Source: Microcoleus sp. FACHB-672
GTDB taxonomy: Bacteria; Cyanobacteriota; Cyanobacteriia; Cyanobacteriales; Oscillatoriaceae
DNA length: 64,000 nt
Assembly (NCBI RefSeq): GCF_014695725.1
Contig: NZ_JACJOU010000027.1
Coordinates: 23,609-87,608 of the forward strand
Direction: 5' to 3'
Under the pieces are notes generated by a model. That model was given only the letters and a program-made list of their open reading frames with translations, did not search any database and was not told the origin of the DNA. Shown in pieces: positions 30,697 to 41,018 of this stretch (position 1 is the stretch's first letter; every line of letters starts with the position of its first letter). Both the position numbers and the translations under genes were made by a program.

Positions 30697-31596
30697 ATGA
30701 TGGATATTTTCAATTTTCCCTTAGCCTTTCAATTTGCTTCTCCCGGCCCTATTATCTTCAGCCTCGGGCCGCTTAGCGTGCGCTGGTATGGCCTGTTGAT
30801 CGCCTCGGCAGTATTGATAGGATTGACACTTTCCCAGTATTTGGCCAAGTACCGTAACGTTCACCCAGACTTAATCGGAGACTTAGCCATCTGGTTGGTT
30901 TTAGCGGCCATTCCTTGTGCCCGAATTTACTATGTGCTGTTTCAGTGGCCGCAATACGCAAAAGATCCAGGCGATATCATTGCGATTTGGAAAGGCGGAA
31001 TTGCTATTCACGGCGCGATTATAGGCGGCATCGTCGCAGCTCTAATCTTTGCGCGACTGAAAAAAATTTCCTTTTGGCAATTGGCAGATATTGTAGCGCC
31101 CTCTGTAATTTTGGGTCAGGCAATAGGCCGGTGGGGAAATTTTTTCAACTCAGAAGCATTTGGCCGGCCAACCGATCTGCCGTGGAAACTCTACATTCCT
31201 CCAGCACAGCGTCCTTCAGGCTACATCAATTTTGAATACTTCCATCCCACCTTTCTTTACGAATCTTTGTGGAATTTGGCGGTATTTGGCTTATTAATTA
31301 CGTTATTTTTCCGAAGCCTGAAGGGCAAGCCACATCTGAAATTGGGCACCTTGTTTCTCGTTTACTTTGCAACTTATAGTGCCGGTCGAGTCTGGATTGA
31401 GGGCTTGCGTACAGATAGCTTAATGCTTGGCCCGGTGCGGATCGCTCAACTGGTGAGTGTTGGGGGGATGCTTTTGGGGTTAGCCGGCTTAGCGTGGCTT
31501 TACATTGCAGGCCGGTCTTTACCTGATGTTGTCCCATCTGAGCCGCCGTTAAATTCTAGCGCCCAGTCTGCCAATCCTCCAAACAAAACTCCCTAA
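30697..31596 (+). CDS. lgt: Prolipoprotein diacylglyceryl transferase
   Basis: The membrane enzyme that attaches diacylglycerol to the lipobox cysteine of prolipoproteins. The 299-residue protein has seven or so hydrophobic segments, the Lgt signature [13 protein letters not shown] (near 145-157), and the essential His in [13 protein letters not shown]. The C-terminal 25 residues are Ser/Pro-rich. It would process the DacB-type and other lipoproteins encoded in this window. Confidence 0.96.
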   Translation: MMDIFNFPLAFQFASPGPIIFSLGPLSVRWYGLLIASAVLIGLTLSQYLAKYRNVHPDLIGDLAIWLVLAAIPCARIYYVLFQWPQYAKDPGDIIAIWKGGIAIHGAIIGGIVAALIFARLKKISFWQLADIVAPSVILGQAIGRWGNFFNSEAFGRPTDLPWKLYIPPAQRPSGYINFEYFHPTFLYESLWNLAVFGLLITLFFRSLKGKPHLKLGTLFLVYFATYSAGRVWIEGLRTDSLMLGPVRIAQLVSVGGMLLGLAGLAWLYIAGRSLPDVVPSEPPLNSSAQSANPPNKTP

Positions 31597-31693
31597 TTTT
31601 ATCTTGAGAACTCAAGCGACCTCCGGTGGGAGAGAAAAGGAAAAAAGCAAATAAAATATCTTTTAGGCTGACTTGTTACTTTTTACCTTTCTT

Positions 31694-32464
31694 TCAGGCA
31701 ATTTGAGGCCGCAACAGCGATACCAATTCTTCAACCCCTCTTTGAATGCGCCGAGTTACGGTCATCGGGCTAACGCCAATTTGCTTGGCAACATCCTTGC
31801 GGGAGATATCATTCAAAAATACAAATTCAATGACTTCGCGGGTTTTTTCTTCCAACTCGCCCAAAGCGCTGTGTAGTTGTTGACGTTCCTCTTCAGCCCG
31901 CTGGAGTGATTGGTAATTCACATCAAGCAAGGTATCACCCAATGTCATCGGCGTATCAATTTGTGGGCCAACTGCAGCATCTAGGCTGAGGGGGGTGCAA
32001 TTTTGTGTGGCTAACTGGCTATCGCGCCATTCTTGTACAGAAACTCCGAGTTGCTGGGCAATTTCAGCCTCACTAGGAGAACGGCGCTGATTGTTGGTAA
32101 ATTCTTCGCGCACTTTCTGCCCTTCTCTTTGCAGTTCTTGCCACCGGCGGGGAATTCTAACAGAACTGCCCTTGTCACGGAGAAAATGCAGCATTTCGCC
32201 GCGAATGTAGGGAACGGCAAAGGAGCTAAAGGCGCATCCTTGTGTCGGATCGAATCGCTCAATCGCCCGGATTAAGCCAAGATAACCGATTTGTTCAAGA
32301 TCTTCGTAAGGTTCTGCGCACTGATGGCTAACGCGATGAGCGATTTTGCGTACTAAGCCAATATTCAACCGCACTAGCTGATTGCGAATTTCGACAGAGG
32401 GATTGTGTTTGTAAGAAATCAACAGTTCCATGCCGCGAGAGCGGACAGAGGATTGAGTTGCCAT
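31694..32464 (-). CDS. sigF: Group 3 RNA polymerase sigma factor, SigF type
   Basis: A 256-residue alternative sigma factor. Region 2 (RLNIGLVRKIAHRVSHQCAEPYEDLEQIGYLGLIRAIERFDP...), region 3 (RSPSEAEIAQQLG) and region 4 with a C-terminal HTH (ISRKDVAKQIGVSPMTVTRRIQRG) are all present, and there is no sigma-70 region 1. It matches cyanobacterial SigF, which in Synechocystis controls pilus formation and motility. No anti-sigma gene is adjacent. Confidence 0.92.
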   Translation of the reverse strand: MATQSSVRSRGMELLISYKHNPSVEIRNQLVRLNIGLVRKIAHRVSHQCAEPYEDLEQIGYLGLIRAIERFDPTQGCAFSSFAVPYIRGEMLHFLRDKGSSVRIPRRWQELQREGQKVREEFTNNQRRSPSEAEIAQQLGVSVQEWRDSQLATQNCTPLSLDAAVGPQIDTPMTLGDTLLDVNYQSLQRAEEERQQLHSALGELEEKTREVIEFVFLNDISRKDVAKQIGVSPMTVTRRIQRGVEELVSLLRPQIA

Positions 32465-32809
32465 GCTTAGAAAATCCTCAAAGGTAGAAACCCTTTGCTT
32501 CAGTGAATTGGGCTGGTTAAGAAACTGACGTTTTTTTACATCCCATCTGAATCAAAGCTGAGCTTATTGTGCGCGAGAACCCAATGAGAAACTATCGTTC
32601 ATTTACTGAATTGCCAGGGGCACTCAAATCCAGTCTCAGCAGAAACACGTATAGTTTTGGCCCAATAGCTCGATTGGTTTTAGCTTTTCTTTAGGAATAC
32701 ACCTGAGACCGTTGGGATCTGTCCATCGTTCAGGGCCGGCCATTTAAGTAAAAATAAGTAAAAATAAGCATAGTAGTGATATTTCTGCTTGCCCATCCGA
32801 GGAAAGTTT
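32465..32809. promoter_or_regulatory. Divergent promoter region, sigF / Bax-inhibitor-like gene
   Basis: A 345-bp spacer with repeated AAGTAAAAATA words near 32745-32765. It must contain both promoters. No RNA or ORF recognised. Confidence 0.35.
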
Positions 32810-33538
32810 ATGAGTAGTACCAGTAACTTCCGAGCAGCGATTCGGGATGCCAAACACCAAACACTGGTGGGTCCCAACGTCATTGCTAACGCGTTGCCCT
32901 TTGTGGGAGGTGGCCTGGTTTTAACGGCTTTGGGCACCTATGGTGGTTTGAGGGTGATGAGCGCCAACCCAGAACTGTTTATGCCGACCTTCTGGGGGGC
33001 ATTTGTGCTGGAGTTGATTCTGTTTTTTGTGGCGCGTGGCGTTGCAGAAAAAGGAAATAACGGTGTTGCGCTGCCTCTGCTAGCCACCTACAGTTTACTG
33101 TCGGGTTATACCCTCAGCGGTTTAGTCTTCTTGGCGCTGAGAACTGCCGGTGTCGGGTTGCCTGGAATTGGGTTTGCTGCTTTAGGTTGTGGCGTTACCT
33201 TTATTGCAGCGCGACAAATTGGCTCGAATTTGTCTGAAAAAGACGGTATGGCTGTTACTAAAACAGTCCAGCTAGGGGTGATTGCCCTGCTGGTTGTGAT
33301 AGTTGGCCAAGTATTGCTGTCGTTTTTTGGGATTTACACTCCGACTTGGTTAGATATTGCCATTTCTGGAATTGGCGTGTTTCTGTTTGCCGGCGCTGCA
33401 GTGGTTGATTTTTTCATCTTGCCTCGCGCCTACCGCGATGAGCAGTACCTGAGTGCGGCTTTGTCAATGTACTTGACTTACATCAACTTGTTTGTTTTCA
33501 TCCTGCGTTTGCTGCTTGCTTTAAATAGCAGAGATTGA
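32810..33538 (+). CDS. Bax inhibitor-1/YccA-family membrane protein
   Basis: From the ATG at 32810 the product is 242 residues with seven hydrophobic segments, as expected for the BI-1 (UPF0005) family. The C-terminal pattern AALSMYLTYINLFVFILRLLL is characteristic. Some members are pH-dependent calcium leak channels; the role in cyanobacteria is unclear. An upstream in-frame ATG at 32789 adds seven residues. It ends in its own terminator. Confidence 0.87.
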   Translation: MSSTSNFRAAIRDAKHQTLVGPNVIANALPFVGGGLVLTALGTYGGLRVMSANPELFMPTFWGAFVLELILFFVARGVAEKGNNGVALPLLATYSLLSGYTLSGLVFLALRTAGVGLPGIGFAALGCGVTFIAARQIGSNLSEKDGMAVTKTVQLGVIALLVVIVGQVLLSFFGIYTPTWLDIAISGIGVFLFAGAAVVDFFILPRAYRDEQYLSAALSMYLTYINLFVFILRLLLALNSRD

Positions 33539-33563
33539 AACCGTTTTAGACATTTAGAAGTAT

Positions 33564-33590
33564 AAGGGCACGGTGGTCGTGCCTTTTTTT
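33564..33590 (+). terminator. Rho-independent terminator
   Basis: GGCACG and CGTGCC pair over a short loop, extended by AAG/CTT, and followed by seven T. Confidence 0.88.
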
Positions 33591-33741
33591 GTGTGAAAGC
33601 ACCGTTTAGCTTACTCAACACTCAGGACTTTGAAACTCCCCACCCATCAGCTTTTCAAAATTTAAGCATCTAAAATTTAAACGGTAAAATGGTACTAGGA
33701 TTGATGAAGTAAGCAACTATATTCTCTAGAAAGCTCTGACT

Positions 33742-34864
33742 ATGGAAGTCTCAGACATAAAACGTGAAGTCGAAACGCTGTCTCAACGCCTGGGTGTAAC
33801 CCAGGACTATCTTTGACATCCCTGCACTGACGGCTAAAATTCAAGATTTGGAGCAGTTGGCGGGGCAACCGGCCTTTTGGGATGACCAAGCTACAGCCCA
33901 AAAAATCCTGCAAGAACTTAATGATTTGAAATCTCACTTGCAGCAATATGACCGATGGCGAACGAGTTTGGAAGACGCCAAGGCGGTTTTAGAGTTGCTG
34001 GAGTTAGAAGCAGATGAGGCTTTACTGCAAGAAGCGCAAACGAATGTTACCAAGCTGAACCAAGAACTGGATCGCTGGGAGTTGCAACAACTGCTTTCTG
34101 GACTTTATGACGAAAGCGGTGCGGTACTAACGATCAATGCCGGCGCTGGCGGGACTGACGCGCAAGATTGGGCGGAAAAGTTGATGCGGATGTATACTCG
34201 CTGGGGTGAGAACCACGGCTATCAGGTGCATCTGGCGGAAATATCTGAAGGTGATGAAGCCGGCATTAAATCGGTGACGCTGGAAATTGAAGGGCGTTAT
34301 GCCTATGGTTATTTGAAGGCAGAAAAGGGAACGCACCGGCTGGTGCGAATTTCGCCGTTTAATGCCAATGGCAAGCGACAAACGAGTTTTGCCGGTGTGG
34401 AAGTGATGCCGGTGTTGGATAAATCCGTAAAGCTTGATATTCCAGACAAGGATTTAGATATTTCCACCTCTCGTGCCGGCGGTAAAGGTGGCCAGAACGT
34501 TAACAAGGTGGAAACGGCTGTACGAATTGTTCATATCCCCACTGGCCTTGCTGTACGCTGTACCGAGGAACGCTCCCAGCTGCAAAATAAGGAAAAAGCA
34601 ATGGCTATTCTTACGGCGAAGTTGCTGATTATCGCCCAAGAGCAACGCGCCAAGGAAATTGCCGAGATTCGGGGGGATATGGTAGAAGCAGCTTGGGGTA
34701 ACCAAATCCGCAACTATGTATTTCATCCCTATCAGATGGTCAAGGATCTGCGTACCGGCGTTGAAACCACTGATATTGCGGATGTAATGGACGGAAATCT
34801 TGATCCGTATATCGAGGCGTATCTGCGCCAAGAAAACCAGCTAGGTGAAAGCCGGCCTGCATAA
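33742..34864 (+). CDS. prfB: Peptide chain release factor 2, programmed +1 frameshift
   Basis: Recognises UGA and UAA stop codons and releases the peptide. The gene begins at ATG 33742, reads 24 codons, meets TGA at 33814-33816 after CTT, then continues in the +1 frame with GAC ATC CCT. The slippery CTT-TGA-C is exactly the E. coli prfB site, so the real CDS is join(33742..33813, 33815..34864). The upstream Shine-Dalgarno-like stimulator is only AGGA. The GGQ motif lies in [16 protein letters not shown]. Low RF2 favours the shift, giving autoregulation. Taken alone the main frame starts at 33848 and would miss the first 35 or so residues. Confidence 0.97.
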
Positions 34865-34893
34865 TCTGCTCATTTTGCGAAATTTCTGACATG

Positions 34894-34922
34894 AGGGAAC
34901 CCTCTTGACGAGAGGGTTCCCT
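34894..34922 (+). terminator. Strong hairpin after prfB
   Basis: AGGGAACCCTCT and AGAGGGTTCCCT form a perfect 12-bp stem with a 5-nt loop. The following tract is short in T, so it may act partly as an mRNA stabiliser. Confidence 0.75.
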
Positions 34923-35056
34923 TATTAGATCGTGAAAGGTGGAAAGTAGGGCGGGTTTAGCTGACGCATTTGGCTTTTAACACATAGCCTGAGCGCAAAA
35001 CCTACTCCTACTAACTGCTTTCATAAACCATGTAAAATCTAAAATTTAAAATTGAT

Positions 35057-36031
35057 ATGTCTCATCCTCGCGTCCTCTGCCTCGGTGAAATCCTGTTCGA
35101 TGTTCTGGCTGATCAACCAGGGCGAGCACTCGAAGAAGTTGAATCGTGGACACCTTATCCGGGAGGTGCGCCGGCGAATGTTGCTTGCGCTTTGGTTAAG
35201 TTAGGGACACCGGCTGGTTTTATTGGCTGTGTGGGACAGGATGAACCGGGGGACACGCTGGTGAAGTTGCTAGAAGACGTGGGGGTAAATAGTGCCGGTG
35301 TGCAGCGCCATGAGACGGCACCCACACGGCAAGTTTATGTGGTGAGATCGCAAGCCGGCGAACGGGAGTTTGCTGGTTTTGGAGAGTTGGAAACAACCGA
35401 ATTTGCGGATACTTATTTGCAAGCGAAGCAGCTGCCGGTGCAATTATTTGAAACCGCTGAATTTTTGGTTTTGGGGACGTTGGAACTTGCCTATCCTGAC
35501 AGCCGGCAGGCAATTTATCAAGCTTTAAAGTTGGCAAATCAGTACGATATTAAGATTTTGGTGGATGTGAATTGGCGTGAAATGTTTTGGCCAGATCCAA
35601 GTCAAGCTCAGCCGATTATTCAAGAGTTAATCAAGCAAATCGATTTCTTAAAAATTGCAGAGGAAGAGGCTGAGTGGTTGTTTAATACGACGGATGCCGG
35701 TGCGATTAAGTATCGTCTGGACTCTTTAGAGGGCGTGTTGGTGACTGCTGGTGCCCAAGGGAGTGCTTACTGTTTGGGAGGTAATGAAGGCAAGTTGCCG
35801 GCTTTCTCGGTGGATGTGGTGGATACAACCGGCGCGGGAGATGGTTTTGTTGCCGGTTTTGTTGATCAATTGTGCCGGCATGGGATTCACAGTTTAGAAG
35901 ATCCTGAAATAGCGAAAAAGGTCGTAACGTATGCAAGTGCGGTAGGAGGGCTAACTGCAACAAAACCAGGAGCAATCGCCGCACAGCCAACAGCAGATGA
36001 GGTGGATGCGTTTTTAGAAAGTAGCCGGTAG
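35057..36031 (+). CDS. PfkB-family sugar kinase, fructokinase-like
   Basis: A 324-residue ribokinase-fold kinase. The N-terminal GG motif (YPGGAPANVACAL) and the C-terminal anion-hole/catalytic signature DTTGAGDGFVAGF are both present. The overall sequence is nearest to fructokinase (fructose to fructose-6-phosphate), but substrate is not certain from sequence. A TCTAAAA-type heptamer run directly precedes the ATG. Cytoplasmic. Confidence 0.88.
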   Translation: MSHPRVLCLGEILFDVLADQPGRALEEVESWTPYPGGAPANVACALVKLGTPAGFIGCVGQDEPGDTLVKLLEDVGVNSAGVQRHETAPTRQVYVVRSQAGEREFAGFGELETTEFADTYLQAKQLPVQLFETAEFLVLGTLELAYPDSRQAIYQALKLANQYDIKILVDVNWREMFWPDPSQAQPIIQELIKQIDFLKIAEEEAEWLFNTTDAGAIKYRLDSLEGVLVTAGAQGSAYCLGGNEGKLPAFSVDVVDTTGAGDGFVAGFVDQLCRHGIHSLEDPEIAKKVVTYASAVGGLTATKPGAIAAQPTADEVDAFLESSR

Positions 36032-36493
36032 CTTTTTGCAATCTTACTCAATAAATATTCATAATATTGATGACAAACGTACTAATTTTACTAATTAGTG
36101 CGTTTTTTAATCATTAAGAAGATTGATAAAATGTAAAGACTTGGATCTTTTACAAAATTTAAACTTTTATAAATTAATAATTCAGATATTGACTAGGAAT
36201 CATCTCAAGTAATTGATCCGTTGATGAAACTTTCACCCCTAGAACGTAATCAAATGGATTATGCACTTATCGGGTGAGGAGCTACTCGCTAGATTCGATG
36301 TGGGCAGATAAATGATCAAGGTATTAATGGAACTTGTCTAGGCTCAATAAAATTTTTATTGGTTTGTGTGGTTTTTATAGATTTTATAAAAATATATAAC
36401 AAAACCTTTTCGCTTTAACCGCTTAAAAGCTAAGTTTGCCTTAGTAATTCTTGTGCTGATTAACACTAATCTTTTATTAAACGTGAGGATATC
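36032..36493. other. AT-rich intergenic region
   Basis: About 460 bp, notably AT-rich. It must hold the promoter of the WGR-domain gene, and AGGA is seen 6-7 nt before that ATG. No RNA or ORF recognised. Confidence 0.4.
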
Positions 36494-37915
36494 ATGGCAG
36501 AAGAAAAGACTTATCTCGAGCTTTCGGAGACAGATGGCGCTACTCACAAATTTTATGAAGTCACTATCAATGAGGTTCAAGTAACTATCCGCTATGGTCG
36601 TATTGGCGATGCAGGACAAACTCAGGCCAAAACTTACCCCTCTGCTGAAAAAGCTAAGGCGGATGCAACTAAAAAGATTAACGAAAAGCTGAAAAAAGGT
36701 TATGAACCGGCCATTCTGGGAGTGCGTCAGAAACGTTCCGTAACCAGGCGGGAAGTTGCAAGCCAAACTTCAACGGCTAAACAAGCGCCGGTTATCTGGA
36801 AATTTGCCTCTGGTTCGTCTGCTTTTGGAATCTTTATTGATGGGGAACGGTGCTGGGTAGGAAATCAAAATGGGAAGGTGTTTGCTCTGGATCAAAACGG
36901 TCAAGTTTTGAATCAATTTAAACTTCCCGATGGGGTTAAATGTTTGGTTGCTGATGATATCTGGATTTATGCCGGCTGCGATGATGGAAATGTTTACGAT
37001 TTAACCGGCAAGATCCCGCGCATTGCCTATCAAATTGATGAAAATGTTGATATCTACTGGTTGGATATCAAAGATGGGTTTTTAGGAGTCTCCGACGCCA
37101 ACGGCGGTGTGACAACGGTTGATCATGAGGACGAGTCTCAGTGGACTCGCCTAAGTCAGGGTTCGGATGGCTGGATGGTGCGCTGTGACAGCGCTGGTGT
37201 CTATCACGGCCACAGTAATGGGGTGACGATGTATGATGCGAAAGAGGGTCGAATGCTTTGGCATCAAAAAACTGCCGGCAGTGTGCTATTTGGCTGGCAA
37301 GAAGCATCGGCTGTTTATGCCGGCACCAGTGATAAAAAAGTTTATTCCTTTAGCAAACAAGGTGAAGTTGGCACGGTTTACAAGTGTGATGCTGGGGTTT
37401 ACTCTTGTGCCACCGCTGAGGATGGCAAATATGTTTTTGCCGGCGATAACTCTTCCTCAATTTACTGTTTTAACCAAGCTGGAGAACGTCTGTGGAAGCT
37501 TGGCAGTGGTTGCGGATCAGCTTTATCGATGCAGTTTTTTGGTGATCGCATTTACATTGTCACAACAGATGGTTCTTTAGCCTGTATTGACGCCAGCGAA
37601 GCCGCGATAAAAGCTGCACAAGCCGGTACAATTCCGGAAGCGGTAACGATTAAAGCGCCAAAAACAGAAGGTGCAGCGCCTTCTAACACGTTGGAAACCA
37701 CCTCCGATACCAACCAAGGCGTTATTGTGGAGTGCTTCCGGGAGGGAGGCAAGCTGCGAGTTCGTACGGTTTCTCCGGGATATGATTCGACATGGAATGT
37801 GCAGTTTCCCAAAGATATTCGCAAAGAGGGTGAACGCTATCTTGTCCAAGAAGTACAGGAGTCTGCACACGGCGGCTTCTATCGTGCCTATGGCGATATT
37901 AAGAAGTTGGTTTAG
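36494..37915 (+). CDS. WGR-domain protein fused to a beta-propeller
   Basis: A 473-residue protein. Residues about 5-75 form a WGR domain (the RYGRIGDAGQTQAKTY word is the WGR core), a module that binds nucleic acid in PARPs and other proteins. A linker follows, then repeated blades (about 100-370) of the form WVGNQNGKVFALDQNGQ, YAGTSDKKVYSFSKQGE, FAGDNSSSIYCFNQAGE: a PQQ/WD-like propeller. A separate C-terminal domain (about 405-473) is Arg/Tyr-rich. No signal peptide, so cytoplasmic. No enzyme motif; function unknown. Confidence 0.85.
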   Translation: MAEEKTYLELSETDGATHKFYEVTINEVQVTIRYGRIGDAGQTQAKTYPSAEKAKADATKKINEKLKKGYEPAILGVRQKRSVTRREVASQTSTAKQAPVIWKFASGSSAFGIFIDGERCWVGNQNGKVFALDQNGQVLNQFKLPDGVKCLVADDIWIYAGCDDGNVYDLTGKIPRIAYQIDENVDIYWLDIKDGFLGVSDANGGVTTVDHEDESQWTRLSQGSDGWMVRCDSAGVYHGHSNGVTMYDAKEGRMLWHQKTAGSVLFGWQEASAVYAGTSDKKVYSFSKQGEVGTVYKCDAGVYSCATAEDGKYVFAGDNSSSIYCFNQAGERLWKLGSGCGSALSMQFFGDRIYIVTTDGSLACIDASEAAIKAAQAGTIPEAVTIKAPKTEGAAPSNTLETTSDTNQGVIVECFREGGKLRVRTVSPGYDSTWNVQFPKDIRKEGERYLVQEVQESAHGGFYRAYGDIKKLV

Positions 37916-38090
37916 ATATTAACCAAAGGTGCTATCGTTAATCGATCAAAGATTTACAAGCACTAATTGCATCCCCAACCTCTCTCAAAATAGAGAGAGT
38001 TTGGTAAATTGTTTATCGAGTAACAAGTCATTTTACTTGAATTCTTAAGCCATAAATATCCACTCACAGTGAACTATTAGAGACTCTAAT

Positions 38091-38288
38091 TTAAAAAGGT
38101 TCGTGTGCCGGCTTCAGCAATATCTTAAACTCTAAAAATAAAAAAAGGCGACCTGTTACGATCGCCAAAAGCAGAAGTAAAAATTTTTGCCAGCCGGCCT
38201 CTGCACTTAAAATTTCCCAGCATTGGAAGGGAGTGGCGAACACGGCTTTAAGCAAAAAAATCCAAAACAGTTGCCTTGTTGATGTCAA
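38091..38288 (-). CDS. Small hydrophobic hypothetical protein (65 aa)
   Basis: A 65-residue product with one or two hydrophobic segments. It starts with TTG right after the stop of the preceding 70-residue gene, with no spacer, suggesting translational coupling. No good ribosome-binding site. Existence is uncertain. Confidence 0.4.
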   Translation of the reverse strand: MTSTRQLFWIFLLKAVFATPFQCWEILSAEAGWQKFLLLLLAIVTGRLFLFLEFKILLKPAHEPF

Positions 38289-38501
38289 TCATTTAATCGA
38301 AAGTTTTTCCAGGTATTCACGGCGAATCAAGACAAGCTCTCCAGCTGCCCAAGCATCTAGCAGTTTCCCCAAAGCTGCTCCTTTGCCGTGAATAAACCCC
38401 AATTTAATCGCTTCCCGTCGTAGGGCGGTAGGTGTTTCGGGGGCAACCCGTGCCATGATGACGGTCCGCTCTAGTCGTGGCCGGCCTCGCGGATTGGGCA
38501 T
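38289..38501 (-). CDS. Small basic hypothetical protein (70 aa)
   Basis: A 70-residue basic protein starting MPNPRGRPRLER, with a ribosome-binding site AAGGAGG upstream on the minus strand. The ALRREAIKLGF--GKGAALGKLLDAW segment resembles a small DNA-binding (ribbon-helix-helix-like) fold, but I cannot assign a family. It might be the regulator half of a small two-gene unit with the hydrophobic protein downstream. Confidence 0.65.
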   Translation of the reverse strand: MPNPRGRPRLERTVIMARVAPETPTALRREAIKLGFIHGKGAALGKLLDAWAAGELVLIRREYLEKLSIK

Positions 38502-38778
38502 AGTACCTCCTTAAATTGCTTGACGTTTATTAAACTGATCTTGATTTTTTATATATAGCAATTATTGGTAATTATTGACCACTAACTTAGTAGGTATTTC
38601 TGCTAGAAAAATAAGGCAACCTGGTAAAGTTGCCATAATACAAAACCTAAAAATTTAACGTGTAGGGTATGACAATTTCAAATCAATTAAGTTTCTATTT
38701 AACACTGGCAGCGTGTAAAAATTTTTAACTGGTGCGTCGGCAGGCGACAAAGAGAAAAATAAACTAACTTCACCTCAT
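38502..38778. other. AT-rich spacer
   Basis: Upstream region of the 70-residue gene and end of the ilvB side. No gene seen. Confidence 0.35.
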
Positions 38779-38814
38779 ACGAAAAGAGACGCGACTCCTC
38801 GCGCCTCTTTTCGT
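38779..38814 (-). terminator. Terminator after ilvB
   Basis: ACGAAAAGAG and CTCTTTTCGT enclose a CGCG/CGCG inner stem and 6-nt loop. The T-run is part of the stem on the minus strand. Confidence 0.75.
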
Positions 38815-38836
38815 TAATCAACAAGCGGGTATTAAA

Positions 38837-40675
38837 CTAAAGCTTCGTGCCACATTCCGGACAGAAATTACTGCTAGAAATGTTCTTAGCACCGCAGCTA
38901 CTGCAATACAGAAGTTCTGCCGCTTTTTCTAACTTGCTACGTTCTGGCAAACCGATCATCTGCGCGTTGCTCTTGCCGGGGGCAACCATCGGGTAGCAAT
39001 TTTCATTGCGCTTAACGTGGATATCCATCAAAACCGGCCCGTTATGAGCCAGCATTTCAGCAACCGCATCCTTCAGCTCATCCCGACTGTGAACGCTCCT
39101 TCCCTTGATGCCATAAGCCTGAGCTAGCATCACGAAATCTGGCATCCCGACTTCCATGTTAGAAGACGAGTAACGCTCTTGATAGAACGTCTGCTGCCAC
39201 TGGCGCACCATCCCCTGCCAGCCATTATTGACAATCACAATCTTGACATTAATGCCATACTGTGCAAGGGTTCCCAGCTCCTGAATATTCATCTGGACAC
39301 TGGCATCACCGGCAATACAAATCACCTGTTCCTCAGGAAGTGCCACCTTGACGCCCATCGCAGCCGGCACCCCAAAGCCCATCGTTCCCAAGCCGGCGCT
39401 AGAAATCCACTTGCGCGGGCCATTCTTCAAGAATTGCGCCGACCACATTTGGTGTTGGCCTACATCCGTCGTGTAGTAAGCGTGGGGAGCCTGAGTTGCC
39501 AATTCCACAATCACCTCTTGCGGCGACAAACTATCCGCATACCGAGGCACCACCAACGGATAATCCTCACGCCAGCGCTCAATCCGTTCCCGCCATACTT
39601 TCGTTTGGTTAGGATCGGCTGGCTCCTTCAGTTCCCGAATGCGACGCAGCAACTCCTGCAAAACTTTCCTGACATCCCCGACAATGGGAACCTCTGGTGC
39701 CCGGTTTTTCCCGACCTCAGCCGGGTCAATATCAATATGAATTACCTTAGCGCGGGAGGCAAACTCATCCAGCTTGCCGGTGACGCGATCATCAAAACGC
39801 GCTCCAACTGCTAGCAACAGATCGCACTCACTCACGGCAAAATTTGCGTAAGCGGTGCCGTGCATTCCCAACATTCCCAAGGCTAGCGAATGATTTTCAT
39901 CAAACGAACCCTTGCCCATTAGTGTCGTTGTCACCGGAATGTTGAAGTATTCCGCTAATTCCTGAAGTTCCCCATGAGCACCAGCAGAAATCGCACCGCC
40001 TCCCACGTATAACAGTGGACGCTGTGATTGCCGAATCAGCGTGATCGCTTGATTAATTTGGCGGGGATTGCCCTTCACCGTTGGCCGGTATCCCGGTAAC
40101 TTGACCGATCCCGGTTCCACCGGCACATAGTCAAATTGTTCTAGCGCCACATCTTTGGGCACATCCACCAACACTGGACCCGGACGCCCCGTGGAGGCGA
40201 GATGGAAAGCTTCTGCCACGATCCGCGACATATCTTTAGGCTCGCGCACCACATAAGAATGCTTAACAATTGGCAGCGTAATGCCCCAAATATCCGTTTC
40301 CTGGAACGCATCCGTCCCAATTGCCACCCGACTCACCTGACCCGTGATAATCACCATCGGAATCGAGTCCATGTGGGCGTTAGCGATGCCGGTGACTAAA
40401 TTGGTGGCTCCGGGGCCAGACGTGGCAAAACACACTCCCACCTGGCCGGTAGCACGAGAGTAAGCATCTGCCGCATGAGCTGCACCCTGCTCATGTCTAA
40501 CCAAAATATGCTGGATACCACCTTCAGCTTCAGCTCGGTACAGCTCGTCGTAGATCGGCAGAATTGCGCCACCAGGATAACCGAAAATATGCTTAACGCC
40601 GTGGCGCTTAAGACTATCAATTAGGGCAAAGGCACCAGTTGCAACACTGGTTGCCACACTTCTTTGCAGTTGCAC
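38837..40675 (-). CDS. ilvB: Acetolactate synthase large subunit with C-terminal zinc ribbon
   Basis: The thiamine-diphosphate/FAD enzyme that makes acetolactate or acetohydroxybutyrate, first common step of branched-chain amino-acid synthesis. The 612-residue protein shows the N-terminal [15 protein letters not shown], the catalytic Glu in [14 protein letters not shown], and the ThDP motif starting GDASVQMN and ending VNNGWQGM. Beyond the usual end it has an extra Cys4 knuckle: C591-x2-C594 and C605-x2-C608, a zinc-ribbon. The regulatory small subunit is not in the window. Confidence 0.96.
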   Translation of the reverse strand: MQLQRSVATSVATGAFALIDSLKRHGVKHIFGYPGGAILPIYDELYRAEAEGGIQHILVRHEQGAAHAADAYSRATGQVGVCFATSGPGATNLVTGIANAHMDSIPMVIITGQVSRVAIGTDAFQETDIWGITLPIVKHSYVVREPKDMSRIVAEAFHLASTGRPGPVLVDVPKDVALEQFDYVPVEPGSVKLPGYRPTVKGNPRQINQAITLIRQSQRPLLYVGGGAISAGAHGELQELAEYFNIPVTTTLMGKGSFDENHSLALGMLGMHGTAYANFAVSECDLLLAVGARFDDRVTGKLDEFASRAKVIHIDIDPAEVGKNRAPEVPIVGDVRKVLQELLRRIRELKEPADPNQTKVWRERIERWREDYPLVVPRYADSLSPQEVIVELATQAPHAYYTTDVGQHQMWSAQFLKNGPRKWISSAGLGTMGFGVPAAMGVKVALPEEQVICIAGDASVQMNIQELGTLAQYGINVKIVIVNNGWQGMVRQWQQTFYQERYSSSNMEVGMPDFVMLAQAYGIKGRSVHSRDELKDAVAEMLAHNGPVLMDIHVKRNENCYPMVAPGKSNAQMIGLPERSKLEKAAELLYCSSCGAKNISSSNFCPECGTKL

Positions 40676-41018
40676 AGATAAACCTCACGCAATGACTTTT
40701 TTTATTGATTAATAGTCGATGATTTTATTTAATAATCATGCCATTAGAAGGTATAACTATAGCGCAATTTTGATCAGACCTTAACACTTTGATGGGTTTT
40801 AAGGAGAAACAGAACGGGCGAGGGGAAGCGTAAAAGCACGAAGCGCGCTGGGTAGTTAGGGGAAACAAAGTAAGAGACAAGCAAGAAGGAAAAGTTAAGA
40901 AAATTTTCAATTCCTATCTCCCAATTTCCCCCACTCGATACCTTCAGGTTAGCGCAGCCTTGCCTTCTCCTCGCCCCATGCCCCTAACGTTCTTGTTACC
41001 GCAGCGTTGTCCCTTCCC
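40676..41018. other. Intergenic region between ilvB and the MFS gene
   Basis: A 343-bp leader of ilvB on the left and 3' flank of the MFS gene on the right. The part near 40700-40760 is AT-rich and likely holds the ilvB promoter. Purine/pyrimidine-rich stretches at 40800-40960 show no structure I can name. Confidence 0.35.

Noticed and set aside
39179..39814. 211-codon frame opposite ilvB
   Set aside because: Antisense of a conserved enzyme; His/Arg/Leu-rich composition typical of shadow frames.
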